The notes beneath the pieces are model-generated. The model saw only the letters and a list, made by a program, of their open reading frames with translations, made no database searches and was not told the DNA's origin. This document shows, piece by piece, positions 14,450-25,671 of a stretch of 64,000 bases of DNA (position 1 is its first letter; every line of letters starts with the position of its first letter). The translations under genes were made by a program, and so were the position numbers. Source of the stretch: Sinohyriopsis cumingii (lineage: Eukaryota > Mollusca > Bivalvia > Unionida > Unionidae); NCBI GenBank assembly GCA_028554795.2, contig JAPYKE020000263.1, positions 2,125,001 through 2,189,000 of the forward strand. Reading direction: 5' to 3'.

Positions 14450-14680
14450 AATGTCCAGGATCATTTTCATTGTAGGTGATTCAAATATGAAGCAGCTCGG
14501 TGGTCTTCTAAATCTTCCCAACTTATTCCTGTTGTGCATTGCTGGTGCAAAATTGGTTGGAGATATCATCAATCTTAAATCCAATGTGTTAGATGTTGTC
14601 CTCCGAGCCTACAACCCTGACCTGCTGATTCTTCACATAGGTTCCAGTGATGTTGGAAAAGATGTGAACATATTTACAAG
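14450..14680 (+). pseudogene. Exon-like fragment with SGNH-hydrolase-like motifs
   Basis: The frame reads IIFIVGDSNMKQL near the start and PDLLILHIGSSDVG about 50 residues later. These resemble block I (GDS) and block III (xxGxND, here GSSD) of SGNH/GDSL hydrolases; such domains are frequent as stand-alone exons or in tyrosine-recombinase retroelements of invertebrates. The block sits between a plausible acceptor (TTTGCCAG, ending 14449) and a donor (ACAAG/GTATTT, GT at 14681). No partner exons were identified, so it may be a single exon of a larger gene or a transposon fragment. The Asn of the usual GxND block is Ser here. Confidence 0.4.
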
Positions 14681-15040
14681 GTATTTTTGCTTGTCAATTT
14701 TACTTTTTTTTAAAAAAAAGAATGTTATTATTTGTGCCCGATAGTTGCAGCAGAACTATTAAACATTTGTATTGTATATTTAATTTATTATATTGATCTT
14801 ACAGAGTAGAACTGGCTAGTGATGAATTCTAAATATTATCTCTAAATAGAATAAGACCAGCATAATTTTCAAGAATATTTTTGCATGTTAAGCATCGATA
14901 TTGACTAGTCATCCTACAGTCTAAGACATTGACCCCAGTATTTATGTTTTGGTGTCACCTATCGGCATAATGAAAAGTTAGATTTCAGAAATATCTCACA
15001 CTTTTTGCAGCCCATCTCGACGCTTTCCTACAAATTAAAA

Positions 15041-15761
15041 TCATAATGTAACTACGAGCTGATTTAATATTTCAATATATTTGATGATTTCACTACGTGG
15101 TGATGACAAATCAAAAATCTGTTCTTGGAAATTGTGCCGTAGTAGCTGTATATGTATTGTATGCTCTCGATTAATTTCTTTTAAATATTCAATAATTTGA
15201 TTTAGTTTAATAAATATAACTTTTCTCAATTCTTTTTCGGGAGATAGCTCAATAAACGCCCATTGAATATCGTCTTTATTTCTAAAGATAAATTCATTGC
15301 CTAACTTTTCATTTATTATTTCAAGTAATAGTTGTTTGCATGATGGATTAGCATCGTGGTATGATCGTTTGTCTGTGAAATAATCAGACCTTTTCGGTTC
15401 TGGTGGTATCGGTGGTGTCGGTGGTTGAATTTCAGGCCATCCTAACACTGTTCTGATCGAACTGTGATATATATCCACGGCGTAATTGGGAGAATTTATC
15501 TCGATGACCGAAGACAGCGTTGGTTCATGAGCTGTTATTGCTATCTTGGATTCTTTTCCTGTGATATTTTTTATTCGACTTTGTAATTCCTCATTGATTT
15601 CTTCGATTTGATAACTACCGGTTGGTATTCCAACAACGTTCCAGTCGGGTGTACCATCTTGTTTATTTTTATTTGAAAACACAAACGAATTATTTGCTGG
15701 TAATCCACCAAAATGATTTTGATCTGATATTTGGCCAACTATGATATACTCGTAATTGTGC
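15041..15761 (-). pseudogene. Penton-like protein relic with unusual C-terminus
   Basis: The frame is open from 15761 to 15041, with no ATG at its upstream end; the first 110 or so codons hold GIPTGSYQIEEINEEL, then VDIYHSSIRTVLGW. This 'P.GSY.IEDIN...' plus '..SIG.LLGW' signature is typical of the penton/minor capsid proteins of adintovirus-like elements. After a Pro-rich linker (PPTPPIPPEP) the frame continues for about 110 residues of Lys/Glu/Ile-rich helix-like sequence that does not look like the usual penton C-terminus. It is the longest uninterrupted frame in the relic. Function: vertex capsid protein by family; this copy lacks an N-terminus and is probably not functional as a penton. 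Confidence 0.6.
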
Positions 15762-15784
15762 TAGTGCGATCTCAGGATTCAGGA

Positions 15785-16045
15785 TTAATCTAGCTCACAG
15801 CTATCATCGTAGTCTTTGGAGCAGTTGTATTTGTCACGAACTGTTGAAGTAGCTCTCCTGACGTTGTCAGTGATGTCATTATTTAATATATTTGTACCGT
15901 TAATACCAGTGTAGTTGTATATTTTAATCATCTCTGAAAAGTCGAAATCAGATATAATTCCATCACTGAGACTTGCTGATAACAACGAAGATAACTTCGA
16001 GTATGTTGTTTTCGCCGTATGTAATTTTATCGGATAACTTTTCAT
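15785..16045 (-). CDS. Small conserved adinto-like element protein
   Basis: A frame of 86 residues whose N-terminal half (HTAKTTYSKLSSLLSASL followed by DGIISDFDF) matches a short helical motif that recurs in invertebrate adinto-like elements, where it has the form 'H-x-K-I-x-x-L-A-x-x-K-L...K-A-x-x-D-x-x-I-S-D-x-E-F'. The C-terminal half is diverged. Its ATG (16045-16043) overlaps the TGA of the upstream membrane-protein frame as ATGA, a normal tight viral arrangement. Function unknown. The frame is intact but the neighbours are broken. Confidence 0.45.
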   Translation of the reverse strand: MKSYPIKLHTAKTTYSKLSSLLSASLSDGIISDFDFSEMIKIYNYTGINGTNILNNDITDNVRRATSTVRDKYNCSKDYDDSCELD

Positions 16046-16230
16046 TCGTGCAAGTACATAATTTTTGCAATAATATTGAAAACACCAGCAATTGTTGTTA
16101 TAATTGAAATACAGATTGTCACAGCTACTGATGCAATCATTGTCATTGCAGATAATAACACACCGGTTTCAGGAACAACAGGGGGTGCTGAATAAACAAT
16201 TACGTCAACGATAACTAGTCATCGTCGATA
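16042..16230 (-). pseudogene. Small single-pass membrane protein relic
   Basis: The frame ends in a hydrophobic stretch rich in Ala, Val, Ile and Thr (about 35 residues: from LLSAMTMIASVAVTICISII onward) preceded by a Pro-rich YSAPPVVPETG. It stops at 16042 with a TGA overlapping the next ATG. No ATG was found for the frame. A small membrane protein next to the conserved helical protein is common in related elements. Function unknown. Confidence 0.4.
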
Positions 16231-16369
16231 TTTTTTAATTTTTATCGTGTATTTTTAGATGATATTTTTCAGCGATGTTTGCCATTCACGTGCTTGATTG
16301 TACCTGTAATGTTGCGATGCAACATCATTTTGAACGTCGATTAAGGTACTCATTATATTTTACGCAGTA

Positions 16370-17381
16370 AACAATTGAGGTGTTTCAGCTACAAATTCCA
16401 AACACCACCAATAAGATGTTGCGATTGAGTTCTTATCAGCTGCTTCCAGAATAAATTCTTCCTCGGTTCTTTTATTTGATATGATAGTCACAACCCCGGA
16501 AAACGTGTCGGTGGAATGTCGCCATGGATACTTTGTAAATATTTAAAATTTTGCAACACTGAACACAGACAGCCTGTACACATCATTAACTGTTGAGGTA
16601 TATTTGATAGTTTTATTTTGCTGTGACCATGTTTCGAATCCAGATGATACTGTGTATACGATGTTGATAATATGCCAGGGAGTTATTCTGTGTGGAATTT
16701 TAATCAAATTAATTTTATTAAAGATCTCGGGAATTTCCCTTACGATATCTTGCTGTGCTTGTTTGATCGTATCAATATTCGTCTTGATACCGGAGAGTTT
16801 TGTGTGAACGGTGAGCGGATTGCTGAAAAAATCCTCTGCGGTTTCACTAATTTTTCTAAAATTTCTACGGAGATTTACAAACGCGTTTACGTGAACATCA
16901 TACTCGGCCCGCAACGTGGATAGTTTACCATCTACAGTGTTGTAGTTAACGTCAACATATCTTTTGTTGCTGCGTCTTCGTCGGATGTTGGATCTCTTAA
17001 AACAAGTATCTTGTTTCCGTTCATGCTGAGTATACCTGTTATTGTGTCACAGGTATTTTTTTAGTTATTAGCAACACGTTTTGCAATTTCATCTCTGATG
17101 GTTGTAAAGGATATACTTGAGCCTTTGATTTTTCCGCTGTGAGTGAACACAGGGATGTTACCCGGAATAGCCCCAATAACCCTACGAACTATTTCATGCC
17201 ATTCGATATCGCTCATTAGTTTTCCGTATCGGTCTTGAAAAATAACAACCTCATCTGGGTCTATCCCGTAGAGAGTCAAAAGATTATCAATCTCATCTTT
17301 GGTCGCATATTTTGATAAATCCACATCGCCGCGTTTTTTACTTTTACTCGTACTGAGAGATCTTCCGTAAATAAAAACCAT
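16370..17381 (-). pseudogene. Tail-fibre-like protein relic
   Basis: The gene starts at 17381 with an intact 106-codon frame (MVFIYGRSLSTSKSKK, then DLSKYATKDEID), stops at 17061, and is followed in shifted frames by GILSMNGNKILVLRDPTSDE and DAATKRYVD. That is the fibre repeat known from phage and virus tail fibres, of the form 'G-x-L-x-M-x-G-N-K-I-x-x-L-x-x-P-x-x-x-x-D-A-A-T-K-x-Y-V-D'. A further frame (16543-16914) predicts helical, possibly coiled-coil sequence. At least one stop and one or two frameshifts break the gene. The family role is host attachment from the virion vertex. Confidence 0.6.
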
Positions 17382-17434
17382 TATTCTTCAGGGGTTTGTT
17401 TAATTTATCCGTGGTATAATCGTGCACGACTTTG

Positions 17435-17742
17435 TGAGGTGGTTAGGTTGATTTTAATAACGCGTCAAGAACATTAATTAATTCACGGCAACATATTGGT
17501 GGATCAGTTCATGTTTGTGTTGGTAGCGTTGAGTACCAGACTGGAATTCGAGGAGTACATCGTACTCTATGTAAGTATTTTAGAAATTCAAGCTCGGTGC
17601 TAACCCATACGAATCGAAATAAACAATTCCACGTGGATGTATCGCGTAAGCAACCCAGTGACCATCGCTGTTATCGAGATTAATAATTCCAGTTTCTGGA
17701 TTATTCGGTTCACGCGGTAACTGATCTCTCATAAATACACCT
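17435..17742 (-). pseudogene. Adenain-like cysteine protease relic
   Basis: The frame includes DNSDGHWVAYAIHPRGI followed by VYFDSYGLAP. These match the catalytic His and Asp blocks of the adenovirus-type maturation protease and closely parallel the intact protease at 39495-40055 (GTHWVAVYF, EYFDSYGLPP). Upstream, FRGVFMRDQLP matches the usual N-terminal block. A stop follows the Asp block at about 17583, and the remaining C-terminal frame, with a further stop, retains only a weak trace of the Cys block. The protein would have cleaved capsid precursors; this copy is dead. Confidence 0.75.
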
Positions 17743-17756
17743 CTGAATTGTTTATA

Positions 17757-18300
17757 TTTAATTGTTTAGCGGCATCGAGTAAACCAAATTTCGACATCGG
17801 TAAAACACTCTGTGTTATCAACGACGTTTGGGGTACCATGAGTGTGGAGTTCCTGGTAGTCTTAGACCCTTTCCGTACCACGAAGGCGGAGTTCCCGGTA
17901 ATCTTAAACCAGATCCCTTTTTTATATCCTTTTCCTGCTGATTTTTAATGCCATTCCAGCAGCTGTTCCAACAGCACCTAACGCAACTGCTTTTGCTACG
18001 TATGGAGCATCAGCAGCTATTAACGCTGGTATTGCTCCAAGAAGTGGGAAGATACCAACTGTTTTAACCATATCTTTAATGTCACTCGGAGAAAGAACAA
18101 GTTGAGCTCCAGTTTTTTTATTTCAGTGCTTTATTGAAGTGTTTGATCTGATTCTTGGTTAGTGACAGTTTATTTGGGCCACCACTAGAAATCTAATCTT
18201 GTTTTAACGTTGTTTGTGTTCCACAGTATTTTGTTGAATTTGATTGAAGTTTCTTGACCTAACCGGGAGTCAGAGTTTCGTTAACATGACTGTATGACAT
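17757..18300 (-). pseudogene. pX-like hydrophobic/basic capsid core protein relic
   Basis: Starting at ATG 18300, the minus strand encodes a diverged N-terminus, then KLSLTKNQIKHFNKALK, then LVLSPSDIKDMVKTVG and a hydrophobic Gly/Ala-rich segment (IFPLLGAIPALIAADAP). It ends in basic Gly-rich repeats, GLRLPGTPPSWYGKGLRLPG. This order (short 'LTK.QI' repeats, hydrophobic core, 'GKGL.L' tail) is characteristic of pX-like proteins of adinto-like elements. Two in-frame stops and a frameshift in an A-run near 18120, plus a stop and shift near 17945, break it. Confidence 0.65.
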
Positions 18301-18335
18301 TTTATGATAAATACTTGTGTTTCTAAATAAGACGA

Positions 18336-19688
18336 TTAAAGATTTTCTACTGGTGCATCAACGACTCTCATTCGAAGGCTGCCGCCTTCAAGTAACATTG
18401 CTTTGTCACTTAGTATAACCGCGATTACTCTGTAATTAACACCACCACCTGTATATAATGTTGCTTTGAGATGTATATCAACAACAGATTGTTTGGATAA
18501 ATCAAAATGATCCAGCAAAAAGTAATAAATCGGATATAGAGTTCTGAAATCATCTTGTGATATTTGCAAACTGGTATCCACAATTTAATCAAGTACCACG
18601 AATGGCATCAAACGATGATATACACGTCCTATAATATTTTTTTCATAATTAAGTTGTATATTTTCTGTTGGTTTTTGTTGTCCGTTTATTCGCAAAGAAA
18701 TATATGTGATACCTAGTTTATCAAATGTCATATGAGTACGTTCTTGATTATTTAAACGATCATAGTTCTGAAACGCAATAAAAATATTCCGCGGTGCAGA
18801 AACACCTTGTTTTGATGCTATATGCCATGTAACCTGACGGTCAGTATCACTTTGTATACAATCCGTGCTTGTTGTCAACCATGACAACAAGGAGTTACCA
18901 CCTGTGTCCATGAAAGAAAGTATTTTTTGTTCTTCTGCGATCGTTGGAGTCGTCACCGGCATCCACAAGGAAAATTTTGTTAATACTACTTTACCAGCAC
19001 TGCCAGCAGGTCTCCAGATTGTATCGTTATCATCAACCTTTCTTACAAAAACAACCGTGTGTCTAGCTCCAAAAATAACTTTTCTAACATTCCTACAAAA
19101 CCCTAAAATATGCGATAATGGAATTGTACATGGAAAACTTCTATTACCTCCTGGCAACATATTTTTACGCGCTGCAAATCCCAAGTTGAAATTTGGATTA
19201 GAACCATGAACTACTGGCGCCACATCAGCGTCAGTGTTTCCTGCAAAATTTCTTGGTCGTCTTATGTTATACGGATTCTCATGGGGGTGACTAGTATTAT
19301 CTTTAACAAAACATCATTGTCTTGTATAACATCTGAATATCTTGCCAATCCTATTATTGAAGTAGCAATGTCGACATCTTTCTGAATTTATTCAATATTT
19401 TTTCCATCAATTATATATGTGACGCTGTCAAACAATGCCATAATACCATTGTAGACAAAACCAACTTGTACTGCATCTGCGTAATTAGCATCGTTTGTTC
19501 TTACAATTGTACCTTCTACCTCAATAAAAACCTCAGCAGGTAGAAAATATCTGCTTGTGTCATGAACATGTAGTTCAATTCATCCACGTTGTTCTGGTAA
19601 TCGTGCGTCATAAGAAATAAAACTGATAATCACGTAGAGACTCATCTTTAAGGGCAGGTGCTTCCATGTCAAATGCTGTGTCGGACAT
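18336..19688 (-). pseudogene. Double-jelly-roll major capsid protein relic (adinto-like)
   Basis: From ATG 19688 the frame reads through LRDYQFISYDARLPEQ-like N-terminal sequence, then VTYIIDGKNIE, which is the conserved 'EIRYELNGxEI' block of this capsid family. After a frameshift near 19260 it continues as an open frame 19223-18585 and, past one in-frame TAA at 18585, as FRTLYPIYYFLLDHFDLSKQ and VVDIHLKATLYT to 18336. This C-terminal 'D-x-x-T-x-Y-P...D-x-S-K-Q...V-x-D-I' block is the usual end of the protein. Total size, about 450 codons, matches the family. Breaks seen: TGA near 19579, TAA near 19390, a frameshift near 19260, and TAA at 18585. Confidence 0.75.
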
Positions 19689-19759
19689 GCACTTGAACAT
19701 CTTATTATAATTGTTTTCGTCTAACACGTTGATTACCGCGTTCAGGAAATTCCGATTCC

Positions 19760-20180
19760 TGATATTACACTTGAAATATTATTCCCTGGTTCACCGAGTT
19801 CCTTGATCTGCTAACGCCGCCAGTTTTTGATTTGTAGCTTGATTTATTATTTTACTGACGTCTGCGGGCATAATTTCAGTTCTTGGTAGTTTTACTGATG
19901 GTTGTGATTTTCGTCGCATTAATCGTGCTTTTCTATCTTTGATCGCCGAGAACGCCTTACCAGCAACGTTGATAAATGCACCAGGAGCTTATTCACGAAC
20001 AACATCAATAGCTTTCATCGATAATTGTTTTGCAACATGCGTTACGTTTGGAACTAACCTTTTAAATAATCCCTGAACAACATCACCAAGTCCATCTCCG
20101 TAAGTTGCTCTGTAGATTGGTAATCGTGAGTTTACTGCTCTGACCGGTACGGATTTACGATGATTATTGTGTACGATCAT
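19760..20180 (-). pseudogene. pVI-like minor capsid protein relic
   Basis: An ATG at 20180 opens a basic protein with RAVNSRLPIYRATYGDGLGD and GLFKRLVPNVTHVAKQL, the Gly/Arg-rich start and amphipathic helix of pVI-like proteins, directly upstream of the capsid gene. This mirrors the order in the intact element (42327-41911, then the capsid gene). An in-frame TAA at 19989 interrupts it; the same frame then continues with Lys/Arg-rich sequence to about 19800. Confidence 0.6.
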
Positions 20181-20209
20181 CTTATTTTATTTACCATTTA
20201 TCTAATCAT

Positions 20210-21303
20210 GGTGACAACTAGTCACTATAATCATCAGTGAGTTCATCAATAAGTGATACCACGTTGGAATAATCGCCGACAAGTATCAGCTGCTTCACTG
20301 GTTATTTCTGGTGGGTTATTTCCGGCACGTTTTCCACCTATGAGAACTTCTAACCGTGACACGTCATTGATGATATTATCAGGACAAACATAATTATTTC
20401 CCAGACCACTTCCGGTTGCTCCTTCTTTTGTTGTTTTCTTAAATAGTCTTAAGGGTGATCTTTCTTTCTTTTTTTTTTTTAAGTAGCTTTTCAGACCTTT
20501 TAAGTTCCGACATCAACATTTGCTGCGGTGAAAAAGACTGTTGTTGTTCTATTTGTTACTGCGGTGGAGAAAGTTGATAAGAAGGTTCCTGCTGGGAGAA
20601 TTGTTGTTGTTGAAGTTGTTTATGTGTCTCTCTATAAAGTCTTCGTACTTCTTCATCAAGACTTCTGTAAATCATCATATCTGACTTGTTTTCTTTTTTC
20701 TTCTATATACGCGATATATCCATTTAATATGATTATCATCACTTACAATTTCATATTCAGGTTTTAAAATATCAGATGTATTAAATATACTAATCAATAT
20801 TTTTTCAGGTATTTTTTCTCTTTTCGCATTTCTAATATCTTCAACAACACCTTCGTTAAATTTTGTAATCAGTTCTATGTTTTGTTATTGATTTAGATGC
20901 AATTTTTTTTTTTCACGTCGGTAACTTCAGTACGAATTTTACCAATATCTTCAAGTATTTCTTCACCAACGGATGGAGGTTGAGCTGCAGTTATAGCAGT
21001 TGGAAGATCTCGTAAACTCATTTTTTTTTTTTGTTTTCCTAGTTCTCGCTGCTATTTTTTCAGTTTGTTTTGCGTTTTGTTTTGATACTGGAAGAAGATC
21101 TTCCTTGATTACAGTTGTAACTTTTTCAGTAGCTGCAGTCACGGGTTTAAATAACTTTTAATGTCTTCTTCGTATTCAACTTGTGCTTGCTGCTGCGCTT
21201 ATAGGTATTCTCTAAAAGAATCTCAAACGGGATGAAAGTTTTTTGTTTGCTTCTAATCGTTCTCGGGCTAACCGGGCAGTATGAGATTCCGGATGTACCA
21301 TTA
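20210..21303 (-). pseudogene. Coiled-coil, Gln-rich element protein relic
   Basis: Frames from 21303 downward give MVHPESHTARLARERLEANK, then MSLRDLPTAITAAQPPSVGE, a Gln-rich stretch near 20600, and RLEVLIGGKRAGNNPPEITS followed by EAADTCRRLFQRGI near 20260. The last block resembles a recurrent C-terminal motif of adinto-like elements ('L-x-G-x-K-x-A-G-N-x-x-x-x...'). Homopolymer A-runs at about 20470, 20900 and 21030 coincide with frameshifts. Function unknown; assigned to the relic by position and orientation. Confidence 0.5.
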
Positions 21304-21309
21304 TTTATT

Positions 21310-24135
21310 AAAACATATTGATTTAATTACAGCAACATGGGAGGTGCGACCTGAAATTGGTTTGTTTTTGTAATGTAATTGCTCTCGAAGAGTTTTTCTG
21401 TACTAATAACGTTGACTAACGCCCAAGAGGGAAACTATTTGAGGATCTCTGGGACAGAACCCTCAATGTAGTTAGTTATTTCGATTTTTAAAGTTATTAA
21501 TCCCTTTTTCAGGAAGGCTTATTTCGGTATTTGGACGCTTTTACAAAATTATCTGTTCACCCCCACCCCCTGCTGCTAGATGCGGGTAAATCAATTATAC
21601 CACAAGTACAGGCTGGAATTGTTTTAAGAAGAATTCTAATTTTTGACATTAACTGTGCTGTTGGTTATATAAACTCACACACAGAAACCTTGCAACGTCA
21701 AGGTATGGTTCAAGGGTTGAAATAGACATAATGTAGCTTTCTCTTGGCTCAGAGTTTGAAATCCTGTCAAAATTTCAAAAATAGTTTGAGAAATTGTTCA
21801 TATGAATCAGATGATGTTAAGTCCACTCACACTCCAAAAAATCAATGTCAGTTTCTCATAGTTTAGTACATCAAACTTGGTGTTGTAGCCATGTCTGTAA
21901 AAAATTAGCCTAATGCGCCACATCCTGGATATAATGATTTTCACACTGGTACATAGAGCAACAGTGGCTGGTTGGTTTCAGTGATGTGACTTTCAGGCTT
22001 AACCATCTTACTGAATGTTAACATGGCATTAAATATCAGTTCCACTGCCATCACACCATTTCCTTGGAACATCAAAGAAGTGGATGTGGGAGGAGACATT
22101 TGTGTTTCTTATTAAATTTAATATGCACTGAAACAGTTTATAATTTGTTTTATTTGTTATTGTTAGTCTGTTTTCCAAACTGTTCATAGCTCTCTTGTTT
22201 TCATACGTTAGGTGTCGCAGTTTAGGCAGATATATCAAGCAAAAGAAAAAGATACAAATTTTGACATGAATCATTTTTATCTCTGTTTTATATTTATTGT
22301 GCCTTTCATATAAATGACACTCCTTTCAGCCTCATAGAACTAGAATTTGTTCTCAGAAAAGGTTAGTCTTTCTCGTGTTTTTATTATGTTGATTCCCTTT
22401 GTGATATTTCCTTTCTGTTCGTTGTGTACATTTACAACTAAACTGATTAAAGGGGGTTATTTTGTACCCCAATTGTCAGGTTAAGTTATATCATTATTCA
22501 TGTTGGAAAAGCGAAAATATTTCACATTTTAATACAGAAGAATTTTTATTTACAGAACAAGTTTTATTTCTGAGCTCATATGATTCAGTTGGTACCTTCC
22601 TAGTTCTAGTTGAATTATAAGATCAGAAAGTTACCTCTATGATGTTGCAGCTTATTTGTATTGCAATCACATTTCAATAAATGTATGAGATTAGCCCACT
22701 GTCACGATAATGTGTGACATAATATTGTCTTTGGCATGTGTTTGACATCACTATGGACCATGGGTGCACAACCCCTGGCCTGTGTGCCGAACCTGCCCGC
22801 GAACGTTTTCTGTCCGGCCCTTAGGACAAATTTAAACAACACAGAAATATGGCCTGTGAACAGTAATAATATTAACGAAATGTGTTTGTGGCCCTAGAGT
22901 GGTCTTAGAAAATGCAATCTGGCCTTTGGCCGAAAACAGTTTTGCACTCCTGCTATAGATTATGACAAGAAAACCATATAGTTATGTAACTGATAAAATG
23001 GTAAAGCTTCATAAAAGTCCAATAAAACAAATTTGACATCTTTCTCAGATGACTCAAATTGCTATCTATCAGTTACGAAAGAAATGATGATATAAATCAT
23101 GCCTCCTTGTAAAGTTAATGTAATCTCAGAATGTGCATGTTAATTTACAGTAAAATTATCCTTGTCAGAATATGCATGTTAATTTACCATTAAATTATCC
23201 TTTCTTCAGCCATAATAGAATCATTAGGTGTGGCATATCTTTATTCATAGTACAAAAGCTCAGTGTGTTTATTACCTTCTATATGGCTATTATTTCTAAA
23301 GTTACTATTTATTATTCAGTCAAAACAAAATGTGTTTATTATGAACCAAACTGGCTTCTTTTTTCTTTCAATTCATTTTAAGAATGTACACACGTCAGAA
23401 ATGAAATCTGTTTTATTGTTACTACTAACAATATTTTTTTAATTAAAAAAGACATTTACCTGGCCCGCAAAAGTCTAAAACCATTAAAAAGAATACCAAC
23501 AACACTCAAGCAATGGGGATTTTGAAATTTTCAATTTCTAACAAAGGTATAAAAACCGTATTGGGGTTCCTGTTGGTATTTATGACAGCCAGTCGGTTTC
23601 ACAATTTTGTGAGTACTTAACTTTTCAATTAATTTTATAATTTATAACCTAAATGCTTCTTGTTTTTACATCATTTGTACATTAATTATTCAAACAATGT
23701 TGTTTACTGCTTTAATAATTGATTTATCTTTTGCCCAAAATTTACATGAGACCTAAATATTCTAATATTTGGCCATCTTAGAAATAAAGGTTTGGTACTG
23801 TACATTGAATCTCTTATGTAAGGCCATGCCTGCTATATTTTCCAATTATAGAGATTATGATCAATCCTGCAGCTTAGTTAAAACATATATTAACCTATTC
23901 TGCGTGTCTATTTATAGACGATAAAACTGAATCTGTTCACTCTTACAAAAACAAAATCTGTGCACAAATCATGTATTTGATTCAAGTTTATACAATTTGT
24001 ATGTGTTCATTAATACATACATTATGTGTGGATTATTGCAGACTATTGGAACCTGGGTAAATGCAGCTTCAGTTTACATGCTTTGTTAAAGTTGTTACTA
24101 TTTAATATTGTTATATTTCTTGTCTTTATTTTCCC
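21310..24135. other. Non-coding host DNA
   Basis: Apart from the hAT-like fragment at 22755-22960, no gene or repeat was recognised. The right boundary of the upstream relic is not marked by any inverted repeat that I could match to 14.7-15.0 kb. Confidence 0.5.
22755..22960. mobile_element. hAT-like MITE
   Basis: The left end (GGTGCACAACCCCTGGCCT) and the reverse complement of the right end (GGAGTGCAAAACTG, then GGCCAAAGGCC) form imperfect short inverted repeats, and the interior is locally GC-richer than the flanks. Flanks carry a diverged possible 8-bp duplication (CTATGGAC / CTATAGAT). Both traits fit hAT-type non-autonomous elements. Divergence makes the call tentative. Confidence 0.45.
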
Positions 24136-24139
24136 GTTT

Positions 24140-24790
24140 TCCAAGTGATATTTTTACTTGAGCAGGAAAATAATCATCAGTGATGCTATTGATGGCTGAT
24201 AATAATTTACTGATATCTGTACAGCTACTTTGCTACATTATGATTACTAAGTCATCTGAAAATTGTAAACTGTTAGCGATTATGTGCTGAACATATATTG
24301 AGAATGGCCTATTCATTTCTGTATGTGGAAAACTGACATTGCCAGCAATATGAATCTATCTTACACTTTTTACATAAACTGTAAATTTGCAAAATGGTAA
24401 TAATAATGGAAATTAAATTTGTATGCATCTTTATTTCACAAAAATGTTGTTAGAGTGAATATTCTTCTCCAGATTCCACCCCTTACAGCGTATGTGTGTA
24501 GCCATCATTATAATATTGTTTGCATATTCTTATTTTTCTTTGTTTATCTCTTGAAAGACTTGTACTTGTTTTTACAGTTATACTTCCAGTGACACATTTA
24601 CATGGTCTTTTATTTAACTGTAGCAGGTGTCCTTTACATATGTGTCAAGAGTTACAGCTGATACTTTGTGAAATTTGGTTTTATTAATCCTTTTGTTCCT
24701 CAGGAAGATAACCATTGCAAAGTTTTTGCTGATATATAGCTTTTATGCAGATTAGAGCAGCATGAGATATTAGTGAATGTCAGTGAGGAT
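24140..24790. repeat. Diverged direct repeat, copy 1
   Basis: Matches 26330-26955 in the same orientation over about 620 bp (shared 'TTTTTACTTGAG', 'GGAAAATAAT', 'ATTCATTTCTG', 'TATTTAACTG', 'CAGGTGTC'). About 2.2 kb separates the copies, which suggests an old tandem duplication or two insertions of one repeat. Confidence 0.65.
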
Positions 24791-25671
24791 GTTGCTGAAA
24801 ATTTCTTGATTTTGATGATGCATTTTTAAGGCTGTATCTTAAAGCTTTTGCATTTGTTTCTCTACATTGTAAAGTGTGACTCAATTACTGTCTGATATTT
24901 CTTTTCTCATTCATGTATAATGTAGTCCTTTAAACATAATAATAGTGCACTGAAGCTTTAGAAAATTTGAATTACATGCTACTGTCAGCACAAATTGGTG
25001 ACATCACAAACAAACTTAAATAAGCTGGGCTATGTAAAATTAATTTGCCTAGAAAAATCTACTGTGGCAGATAATGGTATTTTGGTCCTTATGAAGACCT
25101 TAATCATAATTATAGTAACTTTGTAATGACAATATTAACTGCTTCATTATTAGAATTGTACTTATTTGGCTGAAATATTTCATATACTGTGTAACATATT
25201 AAAATAATATTGTGCATAGTAACAGTGAGAAGTTATTTTTGTTGGTTGTTAACCATTATTGAAGAAATGTATTTCAGCAGTGGCATGTGAAGCTGGAAGA
25301 GGAATTTTCTTTTAAAACCAACTACAGCATTAGTGATAAAAAAAAACAATTATTTTTGGTAACCTAACCATATTTTGGGTTACTTACCATGAATGTCTTT
25401 ATGTATAAGTTGTGAAAACCTTACCATTGGTGAATGAGACCCCCCCCCACCATTATATATCCAGTTGTTTATTCACTGTTACGTTTTTAAGGCCATCTTG
25501 ATTATCATATGAGTAAATCGTGGAGAACAATTGAATGTTCAGAATATATTTTGATTTCCACTTCTTTATCTACTGTTCTCTGGAACATACGTGATATTTA
25601 GGTTTTATTGCAATGAAAATAATTGCATATTTAAACATTTTAATTTAATTTTAATTTTATCACTTTTGCAG

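Larger units (their letters stand above)
15041..21303 (-). mobile_element. Degraded adintovirus/Polinton-like element (capsid block)
   Basis: Within 6.3 kb of minus strand there are consecutive relics of a coiled-coil protein, pVI-like protein, double-jelly-roll capsid protein, pX-like protein, adenain-like protease, tail-fibre-like protein, membrane protein, a small conserved protein and a penton-like protein. All point the same way and most are interrupted by frameshifts or stops. The order and sequence differ from the intact element at 36.6-57.2 kb, so it is a different lineage. No inverted terminal repeats, polymerase, integrase or ATPase were found beside it, so it is probably a truncated, old insertion. 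Confidence 0.8.
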
